This document shows positions 1 through 6,193 of a DNA stretch of 6,272 nucleotides, piece by piece. Each line of letters begins with the position of its first letter. Position 1 is the first letter of the stretch. The stretch is from an uncultured Burkholderiales bacterium (GTDB lineage Bacteria > Pseudomonadota > Gammaproteobacteria > Burkholderiales > Burkholderiaceae_C): NCBI GenBank assembly GCA_903953985.1, contig CAJBLW010000031.1:1-6272 (forward strand), read 5' to 3'. Position numbers and translations under genes: made by a program. Below the pieces are notes generated by a model that worked only from the letters and a program-made list of their open reading frames with translations, was not told the DNA's origin and searched no databases.

Positions 1-1
1 C

Positions 2-508
2 ACCTTTGTGGTGCCAGTACTGGGCCATGAGCGCGGTTACAGCGCTTCGGTGGTGGGTTCTATCCTGGGCGCGTTTGCCTTGGCGGCGGCTCTTATTCGC
101 GTGTGTTTGCCCCTTATTGCTCGGCACGTCAAAGAGCACCAAGTCATCACCACGGCCATGGTGTGCACTGCTTTGTTGTTTGCGATCTACCCGCTCATGC
201 CCAGTGCTGGGGCCATGGGGGTTTGTTCGGTGTTGCTGGGGCTGGTCCTGGGCACGGTGCAGCCCATGATCATGAGCACCTTGCACCAAATCACCCCGAC
301 GCATCGGCAAGGCGAGGCGCTGGGCCTGCGCCTGATGAGCATCAACGCTTCCAGTGTGCTCATGCCCATGCTGTTTGGCGCGCTGGGTGCCGTGGTGGGC
401 GTGGCGCCCTTGTTTTGGGTCGTGGGCGCAGCGGTGGGCTCAGGGGCCCCGGGGGCTTGGCATTTGCGGTCGGGGCCAGCTCACAAAGCTCAAGACACCT
501 TGAGTTGA
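2..508 (+). CDS. MFS transporter, C-terminal part (5' truncated)
   Basis: This is the C-terminal half of a membrane transporter; the frame is open at the left edge, so the true start lies outside the window. About 169 codons are visible. They form alternating hydrophobic segments typical of the second six-helix bundle of a major facilitator superfamily protein: near visible residues 15-35 (Ala/Leu rich), 48-65, 70-92 (GLVLGTVQPMIMS) and 115-150. A polar loop, TPTHRQGEALGLR, sits between two helices and resembles the charged cytoplasmic loops of MFS drug or metabolite exporters. The C-terminus is short and hydrophilic (AHKAQDTLS). Substrate cannot be inferred from this fragment. Its stop codon lies inside the 3' end of the convergent LOG-family gene, an overlap of 19 bp. 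No terminator hairpin is evident at the junction. MFS membership is well supported by texture rather than by a diagnostic motif. Confidence 0.8.
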   Translation, partial: TFVVPVLGHERGYSASVVGSILGAFALAAALIRVCLPLIARHVKEHQVITTAMVCTALLFAIYPLMPSAGAMGVCSVLLGLVLGTVQPMIMSTLHQITPTHRQGEALGLRLMSINASSVLMPMLFGALGAVVGVAPLFWVVGAAVGSGAPGAWHLRSGPAHKAQDTLS

Positions 509-1377
509 TAAAAATCGCAGATCGCTTGCCAAGCCGCTTCGGGTGTATCGACGTACTGGAACAGCTTCAGGTCGTCTGCTGAAATCGTGCCTTCTTGCAC
601 CAGCACGTCCATGTCGATCAGACGCTTCCAGAACTCAGTACCAAACAACAAGATCGGCACGGGGCGAGACTTGTGCGTTTGAACGAGCGTCATCACTTCG
701 AACAACTCGTCCAATGTGCCAAAACCACCTGGAAACGCGACCAAAGCTTTGGCCCGCATCATGAAGTGCATTTTTCTCAGGGCAAAGTAATGGAACTTGA
801 AGCTCAGCTCGGGCGTGACATAGGGGTTGGGTTTTTGCTCGTGAGGTAAAGCGATGTTCAGCGCCACCGAAGGTGCGCCAGCTTCTTGCGCTCCCCGGTT
901 GGCCGCTTCCATGATGCCGGGGCCGCCGCCAGTGCAAATGAACAGTTTTTCAGTGTCTGGCAGGCACGAGCAAGTTCGGGCCACCAGCTGCGCAAAACAA
1001 CGGGCGTTTTCGTAATGCTGGGCATTGCGCACGGCCGCTTCGGCTTGGGCGATGTCTTGCGCGTGGCCGCTTTGTTGGGCAGCGTTCAGTTGCGCCTGAG
1101 CTCTGGAAATGTCCACGAACCGGGCGCTGCCGAACACCACCACGGTGTGCTCAATTTTGGCCTCGGTTTGTGCCAGGTCGGGTTTGAGCATTTCAAGTTG
1201 AAATCGAATGCCCCGGGTTTCTCGGCGCAACAAAAATTCAGGGTCGGCAAAGGCCAAGCGGTTGGCTTCAGGCTCCAGCCAATCGGTGGTTTTGGCTTCG
1301 GCTTGCAGCTCGGCCCATGCGTGGGGCAGGGAGGGTGCAAAGAGATCTTGTCGGGATGGCATGGTGGCATTGTGCAT
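490..1377 (-). CDS. LOG-family (TIGR00730-type) nucleotide phosphoribohydrolase
   Basis: This is a cytosolic Rossmann-fold protein of the LOG family, whose members cleave the N-glycosidic bond of nucleoside 5'-monophosphates (cytokinin ribotides, or purine/pyrimidine NMPs). Older databases often mislabel it lysine decarboxylase. With the ATG used here it has 295 residues. The first beta strand is VVVFGSAR at about 79-86. The nucleotide-binding stretch CTGGGPGIMEAANRG is at about 148-162, ALRKMHFMMRAKA at about 199-211, and the hallmark PGGFGTLDE at about 216-224. An N-terminal extension of about 75 residues and an Ala/Gln-rich insert after the first strand (about 92-125) make it longer than the minimal LOG of about 190 aa. 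The frame is open further upstream to 1566, but that would run through the efp terminator and into efp, so it is rejected. ATG at 1377 or 1362 are the sensible starts; neither has a Shine-Dalgarno sequence, and 1362 is preceded by CACAAT. True substrate is unknown. Confidence 0.88.
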   Translation of the reverse strand: MHNATMPSRQDLFAPSLPHAWAELQAEAKTTDWLEPEANRLAFADPEFLLRRETRGIRFQLEMLKPDLAQTEAKIEHTVVVFGSARFVDISRAQAQLNAAQQSGHAQDIAQAEAAVRNAQHYENARCFAQLVARTCSCLPDTEKLFICTGGGPGIMEAANRGAQEAGAPSVALNIALPHEQKPNPYVTPELSFKFHYFALRKMHFMMRAKALVAFPGGFGTLDELFEVMTLVQTHKSRPVPILLFGTEFWKRLIDMDVLVQEGTISADDLKLFQYVDTPEAAWQAICDFYQLKVS

Positions 1378-1378
1378 C
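1350..1378 (-). promoter_or_regulatory. Start region of the LOG gene with a CACAAT -10-like element
   Basis: Reading the minus strand, CACAAT lies six bases upstream of the second in-frame ATG (first base at 1362), and a TTGCGT lies 15 bases before it. No purine-rich ribosome binding site precedes either candidate ATG (1377 or 1362). If CACAAT is a real -10 element, the transcript would begin close to 1362 and the shorter, 290-residue protein would be the product. This is inference from a short match and could be chance. Confidence 0.25.
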
Positions 1379-1436
1379 GACTCGTCTGCACGCAAGATGC
1401 CGTGCTCAAAAACATCTGCGAATCGTTTGGCCCATG

Positions 1437-1459
1437 AAAAAAGCCCCTTGCGGGGCTTT
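1437..1459 (-). terminator. Rho-independent terminator of efp
   Basis: On the minus strand a perfect 8-bp stem AAAGCCCC / GGGGCTTT encloses the four-base loop GCAA. It runs directly into a run of six T (plus-strand A run at 1437-1442). It begins 21 bases after the efp stop codon, the expected place and orientation for an intrinsic terminator. It separates efp from the downstream LOG-family gene, implying that gene has its own promoter. Confidence 0.9.
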
Positions 1460-1480
1460 GTTGAGGGGCTTGATCGAAGA

Positions 1481-2035
1481 TCAGACGCGCTTGCGGTATT
1501 CGCCCGTGCGGGTGTCGATTTCGATCTTGTCGCCTTGGGCCACAAACAAGGGCACAGGCACTTCAAGTCCAGTGGCGATTTTGGCGGGCTTGAGCACTTT
1601 GCCCGAGGTGTCGCCTTTGACTGCGGGCTCGGTCCAAGTGATCTCGCGCACCACGCTGGTGGGCAATTCGACCGAGATGGCTTTCTCGTTGTAGAACACC
1701 ACTTCGAGTTCCATGCCGTCTTCGAGGTAGTTCAGGGCGTCGCCCATGTTGGTGGCTTCGACTTCGTACTGGTTGAAATCGGTGTCCATGCAAACGTACC
1801 GGGGGTCAGCGAAATAAGAATAGGTGCAGTCTTTCTTGTCCAGAATGACCTGGTCCATCTTGTCGTCGGCGCGGAACACGACTTCGGTGCCGAAGGTGGC
1901 GATCAGGCTTTTGAGCTTCATGCGCACGGTGGACGAGCCACGGCCGCCACGCTGGTATTCGGTGCGCAGGACGACCATGGGGTCTTTGCCATGCATGATG
2001 ACGTTGCCGACGCGGATTTCTTGAGCGGTTTTCAT
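1481..2035 (-). CDS. efp: Translation elongation factor P
   Basis: EF-P binds the ribosome between the P and E sites and promotes peptide bond formation at consecutive prolines. The protein has 184 residues, the normal length. The N-terminal KOW-like domain covers about 1-65 (starting MKTAQEIRVGNVI), followed by two OB-fold domains. The C-terminal family signature KIATGLEVPVPLFVAQG falls at 152-168. The tip of the modified loop reads RGGRGSS with arginine at position 32, the residue rhamnosylated by EarP; the lysine-type (EpmA) proteins carry a lysine at the corresponding loop position. The ATG at 2035 is chosen because it gives the canonical EF-P N-terminus; an in-frame ATG at 2083 would add 16 non-conserved residues. 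There is no good Shine-Dalgarno sequence before it. A strong terminator follows the stop codon. The gene for its modifying enzyme, earP, lies upstream on the same strand beyond two transporter genes. Confidence 0.98.
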   Translation of the reverse strand: MKTAQEIRVGNVIMHGKDPMVVLRTEYQRGGRGSSTVRMKLKSLIATFGTEVVFRADDKMDQVILDKKDCTYSYFADPRYVCMDTDFNQYEVEATNMGDALNYLEDGMELEVVFYNEKAISVELPTSVVREITWTEPAVKGDTSGKVLKPAKIATGLEVPVPLFVAQGDKIEIDTRTGEYRKRV

Positions 2036-2132
2036 AGGAATTGAGTCTGAAATGAAAGGGGGGTGACCTGAGGCCAAGCCCACTATTCTAACCTGCGAGG
2101 GCCCTGTTTGGGTCTGTAAGTGGGTGCAGCAG
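2036..2132 (-). promoter_or_regulatory. efp upstream region with possible -10 element
   Basis: This is the 97-bp gap between the second YeeE/YedE-like gene and efp. On the minus strand TAGAAT (plus 2085-2090, inside GTTAGAATAG) matches the sigma-70 -10 consensus at five of six positions and would give a leader of roughly 40 bases. I see no convincing -35 at the right distance. There is no terminator hairpin with a T run after the upstream gene, so readthrough from the earP operon into efp is also possible. Confidence 0.35.
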
Positions 2133-2558
2133 TTAATCCCGCGCCGTCAGGCCTTGCGCCAAAGCGCCCAGCACAATGCCACCCAAAGCCCACAGGATGT
2201 CGGTGTTGCCCGTGCCCAAAGCTGCAATGGCCGGGCCGGGGCACACGCCCGACAATCCCCAGCCGATGCCGAAAATGGCCGAGCCGATGACCGTCTGGCG
2301 GTTCCAGTTGGCAGGCTGGGTGAGGAACTGACCGCCCAATAGAGGACGACTGAACCAACGCGGAAAGCCCTTGTAAGCCAGCATGGCCAAGCCAGCAGCG
2401 CCTCCCATGACCAGCATCAGGCCCCAGTCCTTGAACTGCAAAAAGCCGATGACGACTTCGGGCTGGACCATGGTGGCCAGCGACAGGCCAAAGCCAAACA
2501 AGGCTCCGGCCAACAAAGTGACCAGCGCTTTAGGCAAGGTGAGGGTGTGCGGGTTCAT
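2133..2558 (-). CDS. YeeE/YedE-type small membrane protein (DUF6691-like half)
   Basis: This predicted inner-membrane protein of 141 residues has about four hydrophobic segments, near 10-31, 44-62, 88-112 and 120-138. The third contains GIGWGLSGVCPGPAIAALG with a single conserved-looking cysteine at 106, the pattern of the YeeE/YedE (PF04143-like) superfamily involved in transport of thiosulfate or related sulfur species. This short form is normally the second half of a two-gene transporter (PmpA/PmpB-like pairs, sometimes near sulfur-transferase or BigR-type regulator genes). The start is the ATG that overlaps the upstream gene's stop as ATGA, which makes translational coupling likely; the frame stays open further upstream, but those residues are not family-like. 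No sulfurtransferase or sulfide-responsive regulator lies in the window, so the substrate is inferred from family only. Confidence 0.85.
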   Translation of the reverse strand: MNPHTLTLPKALVTLLAGALFGFGLSLATMVQPEVVIGFLQFKDWGLMLVMGGAAGLAMLAYKGFPRWFSRPLLGGQFLTQPANWNRQTVIGSAIFGIGWGLSGVCPGPAIAALGTGNTDILWALGGIVLGALAQGLTARD

Positions 2559-3037
2559 GCCAGACCTTTCGTGGCGATGGCCATCAGGTTGGCTGTCAAA
2601 AAGGCGGTGGCCATGAAAGTGAGCACCGCGCCGAGCGATGGCAGTTGCAAGGCCCCCAGTCCGCAAATACCGTGCCCTGAGGTGCAGCCGTTGCCCAAAC
2701 GCGCACCGTAGCCCACCAAAAAGCCGCCCACCAGCAGTTGCCACACCGGCACGCTGGTGTGCTGCGCCTCACCCCCCGCCAGCGCAAAGCGCCAAACCAG
2801 TGCCCCCAGCACCACGCCTAGGGCGTAAACCAATCGCCATTGGCGGGTGTTGACAAAGCGTGCTTGCTGAAAAAACGCCCGCTTGGACACAAAGGACCAA
2901 CTGCTGGAAAAGGCGGAGCTCATACCGCCAACCCAGCCGTTGAACAAATACAGCAGCGCCACGCCAGCGCCAATGGTGAGGCCGCCCAGCAGGTAGTGCT
3001 GCCAGCCCAGGGGAAATAGGGTTTCAATCAAAGTCAT
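2555..3037 (-). CDS. YeeE/YedE-family membrane protein (sulfur transport)
   Basis: This predicted inner-membrane protein of 160 residues has about four hydrophobic segments, near 12-34, 67-88, 96-116 and 130-154. The key motif GARLGNGCTSGHGICGLG spans about 111-128 and holds cysteines 118 and 125. Cysteines in this motif of the YeeE/YedE family are thought to relay thiosulfate or persulfide through the membrane. It is the first half of a split, two-protein transporter whose partner is the next gene, which it overlaps by 4 bp (ATGA at 2555-2558). Its own ATG overlaps the earP stop in the same way (3034-3037). Both overlaps fix the start with good confidence. The family is clear; the transported species (thiosulfate, sulfide-derived or other) is not shown by the sequence. 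Confidence 0.88.
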   Translation of the reverse strand: MTLIETLFPLGWQHYLLGGLTIGAGVALLYLFNGWVGGMSSAFSSSWSFVSKRAFFQQARFVNTRQWRLVYALGVVLGALVWRFALAGGEAQHTSVPVWQLLVGGFLVGYGARLGNGCTSGHGICGLGALQLPSLGAVLTFMATAFLTANLMAIATKGLA

Positions 3038-4152
3038 GAGGTTGGATTATCCCTGCAAAGGACCTCACGGGTAGAGGTCTGGACTTGTGCAAAGGCCATG
3101 AGCTGGGCGTGCAAGGCGTGTTGTATGAGTAGTCGGGCACGTGCTGCTGTGACGCAGGCTGACCAAGACTCCAGGGCCTCGGTCTTCAACGAGGGCCAAG
3201 CCGTGTTTTCAATGCGGTTCCACACCCGATGCGCTCGCCGAAGGCTCTCTGGCGCTTGCATCTCCTCCAGAAGCGCCTCCATTTTGGTGTGGTGCGCGTT
3301 GTCATCCTGCGGGTAGATGTGCCAAATGAAGGGCTGGCCCGCCCACAGGGCGCGCACGAGAGAATCTTCGCCACGCACAAAGTTGAGGTCACAGGCCCAA
3401 AGCATTTCGTCGAAGCCGTTTTGGTCGGTGTAGGGCAGGGCGCTCCAGTTAGGGTGTACGGGCATACCTGCCAGGGCTTGCTGCACCGCCGCCAGCGGGC
3501 GGCCGGGAGTGACCAGAAGGTGGTGGTGTGTACCTACCAGTTGGGCCAGCAGTTGGGGCAGGGCGACGGGTTCGTAGCAAAACAGGCTGATCAATAGGCC
3601 GCCTGGTGCCAAGTCAGGGACGTGTTGCTGACGCCAGGCAGCGCGGTCAAAGCGCTCTTGCCGTTCCAGTAAATCGGTTTCGCGCAGCAGGCCGCCCGTG
3701 TCTGCCGTGAAGCCGGGGTAAAAAAAGCGCTTGGTCCAGCCCTTGGCGGGGCCGCTCATCACGGGTGAGGGCAGGCCGTGCATCCGGGGCACCCAGTCCT
3801 CGGCGCTCAAATATTCCAGGTTGATCCACGCCGGTTGTTGCGGGTGAGTGGCGACTCCGTGGGCCACAAAGGCTTCGGGCAGGGTGCAGCCAAAGGCTTC
3901 GATCCACACGTCGGCGGGCTTTAGGCTTTTCAGCACCCCACTTTGGCTGGCGGCAGCCCAGGGCAGCACTTGCAGTTTGGGCAGGGTAGGGGCGTCAGGG
4001 GCCATCCAGCTCAGGGCCGAGGCGTCGTCTACCCACAGGCGCACCGATTGGCCTTGGGCCAGCAATTGGCGCGTCAGGCGCCAGCACACGCCCAGGTCGC
4101 CGTGGTTGTCGATGACGGTGCAAAAAATGTCCCAAAGCCGATGCGTTTTCAT
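3034..4152 (-). CDS. earP: EF-P arginine-32 rhamnosyltransferase EarP
   Basis: EarP is a cytosolic inverting glycosyltransferase with a GT-B fold that moves rhamnose from dTDP-L-rhamnose to Arg32 of EF-P, activating it for polyproline translation. The protein has 372 residues, the usual size. The N-terminal signature VIDNHGDLGVCWRL spans 13-26, with Asp15 and Asp19 aligned to the two catalytically important aspartates of characterised EarP proteins. The C-terminal nucleotide-sugar region FVRGEDSLVRALWAGQPF spans about 258-275, with Arg260, Glu262 and Asp263, followed by WHIYPQDD. The ATG at 4152 is chosen over one seven codons upstream because family members begin directly before this block. 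Its stop overlaps the start of the first YeeE/YedE gene by 4 bp, so it heads a three-gene unit pointing at efp, its substrate gene. No Shine-Dalgarno sequence precedes the ATG; GACAAT lies eight bases upstream. dTDP-rhamnose synthesis genes are not in the window. Confidence 0.96.
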   Translation of the reverse strand: MKTHRLWDIFCTVIDNHGDLGVCWRLTRQLLAQGQSVRLWVDDASALSWMAPDAPTLPKLQVLPWAAASQSGVLKSLKPADVWIEAFGCTLPEAFVAHGVATHPQQPAWINLEYLSAEDWVPRMHGLPSPVMSGPAKGWTKRFFYPGFTADTGGLLRETDLLERQERFDRAAWRQQHVPDLAPGGLLISLFCYEPVALPQLLAQLVGTHHHLLVTPGRPLAAVQQALAGMPVHPNWSALPYTDQNGFDEMLWACDLNFVRGEDSLVRALWAGQPFIWHIYPQDDNAHHTKMEALLEEMQAPESLRRAHRVWNRIENTAWPSLKTEALESWSACVTAARARLLIQHALHAQLMAFAQVQTSTREVLCRDNPTS

Positions 4153-4199
4153 GATTCGGAATTGTCGGGGCAAATTGTTTCCCCGTCACAATACGCGCC
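4153..4199. promoter_or_regulatory. Divergent earP/uvrC promoter region with inverted repeat
   Basis: These 47 bases separate two start codons pointing outward. For uvrC, CACAAT (4187-4192) ends seven bases before the ATG. For earP, GACAAT on the minus strand (plus 4161-4166) ends eight bases before its ATG. Between them CGGGG (4166-4170) and CCCCG (4181-4185) form an inverted repeat that extends inward as AAA/TTT around TTG with one unpaired C. TTGTCG (4162-4167, plus) and TTGTGA (minus, plus 4186-4191) lie 19 bases from the opposite-facing -10-like elements, so the two promoters may share bases. Neither gene has a Shine-Dalgarno sequence. The elements are seen directly; promoter activity is inferred. 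Confidence 0.5.
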
Positions 4200-6140
4200 A
4201 TGACAGCGGCACATAACGATATCTTGCTGGCCCAGGTGGCCGCGCTTCCGGCTTTGCCGGGGGTTTACCGTTACTTTGATGCGCAGGGCAACGTGCTGTA
4301 TGTGGGCAAGGCCAAGCAGCTCAAAAAGCGGGTGTCGAGCTATTTCCAGAAGGACCATGGCGGCACGCGCATCGGCCACATGGTCAGCAAGATCGCCCGC
4401 CTAGAGACCACGGTGGTGCGCTCCGAGGCCGAGGCGCTGCTGCTCGAAAACAATCTGATCAAGTCACTCAGCCCGCGCTTCAACATCCTGTTTCGGGACG
4501 ATAAAACCTACCCCTACCTCAAGCTCACAGGCAACGGCACGTTGTTTTTGAAGGCCGTGCCAAGCGCTTCGGGGGCGCCGGAGCCGCAAACTTTTCCCCG
4601 CGTGGCCTATTACCGGGGATCGGTCGAGAAGAAACATCGCTACTTTGGCCCGTTTCCCAGTGCCTGGGCAGTCAAAGAGTCGATTCAGCTCTTGCAAAAA
4701 GTGTTTCGCCTGCGCACTTGTGAAGACACGGTGTTTGCCAACCGCACCCGACCTTGTTTGCTGTTTCAAATCAAGCGCTGCTCGGGGCCGTGTGTGAACC
4801 TTATTACACCAGAAGCCTATGCCGACGATGTGCAGCATGCCGAGCGCTTTTTAAAGGGCGAGACCCAAGGGTTGTTGCAAGAGATGGAGGCGCGGATGAT
4901 GGCGCACGCCGATCGTTTGGCCTTTGAGCAAGCGGCTGAGGTGCGCAACCAGATGACCGCCTTGTCGCGGGTGCTGCACCAGCAGTCAGTGGACACCGGC
5001 ACCGACACCGATGTGGACATATTGGCGGTTCGGGTGCACGGGGGACGCGCTTGCGTGAACCTGGCCATGGTGCGTGGCGGGCGGCATTTGGGGGATCGGG
5101 CTTATTTCCCGGCGCATGTCGAAGATGCCCATGCTTTGCAGGGCATCGAAGACGACGAAGAACCGCCGGTTGCGGTCGAGATCCAGGTGCTCGAAGCTTT
5201 CATGGCGCAGCACTACATTGGCATTCCGGTTCCGGCTGCGTTGATCACCAGCGTGGCTGTGGACAAAGTCTTGGTGGCGGCCTTGTCGCAGCAAGCAGGC
5301 TACAAAATTGCGGCCGTGCACAACCCCCGCGAACAGCGCCGTGTGTGGCTGGAGATGAGTGAGAAAAACGCCGACATCAAGTTGGCCCGACTTTTGGCAG
5401 AGGAAGGCTCGCAACAAGCCCGCACCCGGGCATTGGCCGATGCGCTGGATTTGGCCCCGGACGATTTGGATGCGCTGCACATCGAGTGTTTCGACATCTC
5501 GCACACGGCGGGTGAAAACACGCAAGCCTCTTGCGTGGTGTTTCGCCAGCACAAGATGCAAAGCAGTGAATACCGTCGCTACAACATCGAAGGCATCACG
5601 CCGGGCGACGATTACGCGGCCATGCGCCAGGTGCTGATGCGCCGCTATGGAAAATTGGCAGAGGCCTTGCGCTCGGGCGAGGGCACAGCCCGGCTGCCCG
5701 ACCTGGTGCTGATCGACGGCGGCAAGGGCCAAGTCAGCATGGCCCGGGAGGTGTTCAGCGACCTGGGGCTGGACCTGTCGCGCATCGTGGGGGTGGAAAA
5801 AGGCGAGGGCCGCAAGGTGGGCCTGGAAGAGCTGGTGTTTGCCGATGGCCGCGAGAAGGTTTATCTGGGCAAGGATTCGGCAGCGCTCATGCTGGTGGCC
5901 CAAATTCGCGACGAAGCACACCGCTTTGCCATCACGGGCATGCGGGCGCAGCGGGCCAAGGTCCGGATGGGCGGCAGCAAGATCGAGGAAATTCCGGGCA
6001 TCGGTCCGCGCAAACGGGCCAAATTGCTGCAGCGCTTTGGCGGCGTGCGTGGCGTGGAAAGTGCCAGTGTGGAAGATTTGCTGGGGGTGGAAGGCATCTC
6101 TCGAGAGCTGGCTGAGACCATTTACAACGCCTTGCACTGA
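4200..6140 (+). CDS. uvrC: UvrABC excinuclease subunit C
   Basis: UvrC is recruited by UvrB to damaged DNA and makes the 3' and 5' incisions of nucleotide excision repair. The 646-residue protein is complete. The N-terminal GIY-YIG nuclease (3' incision) has GVYRYF at 21-26, LYVGKA at 33-38, Arg44 and the metal-binding Glu83 within LLENNLIK. A cysteine cluster follows (C174, C186, C194, C198). The UVR/UvrB-binding helices lie near 213-252. The RNase H-like nuclease (5' incision) has Asp432 in ECFDISHT, Asp506 in LIDGGKGQ and His574 in DEAHRFA. The C-terminal tandem helix-hairpin-helix begins at IPGIGPRKR (about 598-606) and runs to the end. All catalytic residues look intact. A segment at about 111-140 is longer than in E. 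coli UvrC. The start at 4200 gives the expected distance to GIY-YIG; it has no Shine-Dalgarno sequence. pgsA follows after 53 bp. No LexA box (CTGT-N8-ACAG) is seen upstream. Confidence 0.98.
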   Translation: MTAAHNDILLAQVAALPALPGVYRYFDAQGNVLYVGKAKQLKKRVSSYFQKDHGGTRIGHMVSKIARLETTVVRSEAEALLLENNLIKSLSPRFNILFRDDKTYPYLKLTGNGTLFLKAVPSASGAPEPQTFPRVAYYRGSVEKKHRYFGPFPSAWAVKESIQLLQKVFRLRTCEDTVFANRTRPCLLFQIKRCSGPCVNLITPEAYADDVQHAERFLKGETQGLLQEMEARMMAHADRLAFEQAAEVRNQMTALSRVLHQQSVDTGTDTDVDILAVRVHGGRACVNLAMVRGGRHLGDRAYFPAHVEDAHALQGIEDDEEPPVAVEIQVLEAFMAQHYIGIPVPAALITSVAVDKVLVAALSQQAGYKIAAVHNPREQRRVWLEMSEKNADIKLARLLAEEGSQQARTRALADALDLAPDDLDALHIECFDISHTAGENTQASCVVFRQHKMQSSEYRRYNIEGITPGDDYAAMRQVLMRRYGKLAEALRSGEGTARLPDLVLIDGGKGQVSMAREVFSDLGLDLSRIVGVEKGEGRKVGLEELVFADGREKVYLGKDSAALMLVAQIRDEAHRFAITGMRAQRAKVRMGGSKIEEIPGIGPRKRAKLLQRFGGVRGVESASVEDLLGVEGISRELAETIYNALH

Positions 6141-6193
6141 GCCCGGACAAGACTGTCATCAAGCCGTTGGCTGGGCGTGCCACAATCAACCGC
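6141..6193 (+). promoter_or_regulatory. uvrC-pgsA intergenic region with CACAAT element before pgsA
   Basis: The 53-bp gap has no terminator-like hairpin with a T run, so uvrC transcripts may continue into pgsA. CACAAT at 6181-6186 ends seven bases before the pgsA ATG, the same arrangement as before uvrC, and no Shine-Dalgarno sequence is present. A convincing -35 at 16-18 bases is not visible. An internal pgsA promoter is therefore possible but weakly supported. Confidence 0.3.

Noticed and set aside
1378..1566. Extended N-terminus for the LOG gene, starting inside efp
   Set aside because: The extension would pass through the efp terminator and overlap efp in another frame; its residues look non-conserved.
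1208..2044. A 278-codon plus-strand open frame across efp and the LOG gene start
   Set aside because: It runs antisense through efp and its terminator and has a biased composition (rich in His, Phe, Asp, Val); no family features are seen.
2036..2083. In-frame upstream ATG adding 16 residues to EF-P
   Set aside because: EF-P proteins begin at MKTAQEIRVGN-type sequence, and the modified Arg falls at position 32 only with the start at 2035.
2079..2124. CCCACT / AGTGGG inverted repeat upstream of efp
   Set aside because: The arms are only 6 bp and 34 bases apart with no T run; this is expected by chance and does not look like a terminator or riboswitch.
2559..2744. Longer start for the second YeeE/YedE-like gene
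   Set aside because: The added residues are the shifted frame of the upstream gene (His/Arg-rich, not membrane-like); the ATGA overlap start at 2558 fits the family.
4153..4199. A LexA (SOS) box controlling uvrC
   Set aside because: No CTGT-N8-ACAG arrangement is present on either strand in this region.
4986..6137. A 383-codon open frame on the minus strand opposite uvrC
   Set aside because: It lies entirely antisense to a strongly conserved, motif-complete uvrC. Its protein is His/Arg/Gln-rich with no recognisable domain, typical of the shadow frame of a GC-rich gene.
6162..6172. AGCC-GTT-GGCT mini hairpin after uvrC
   Set aside because: A 4-bp stem without a following T run is too weak for an intrinsic terminator.
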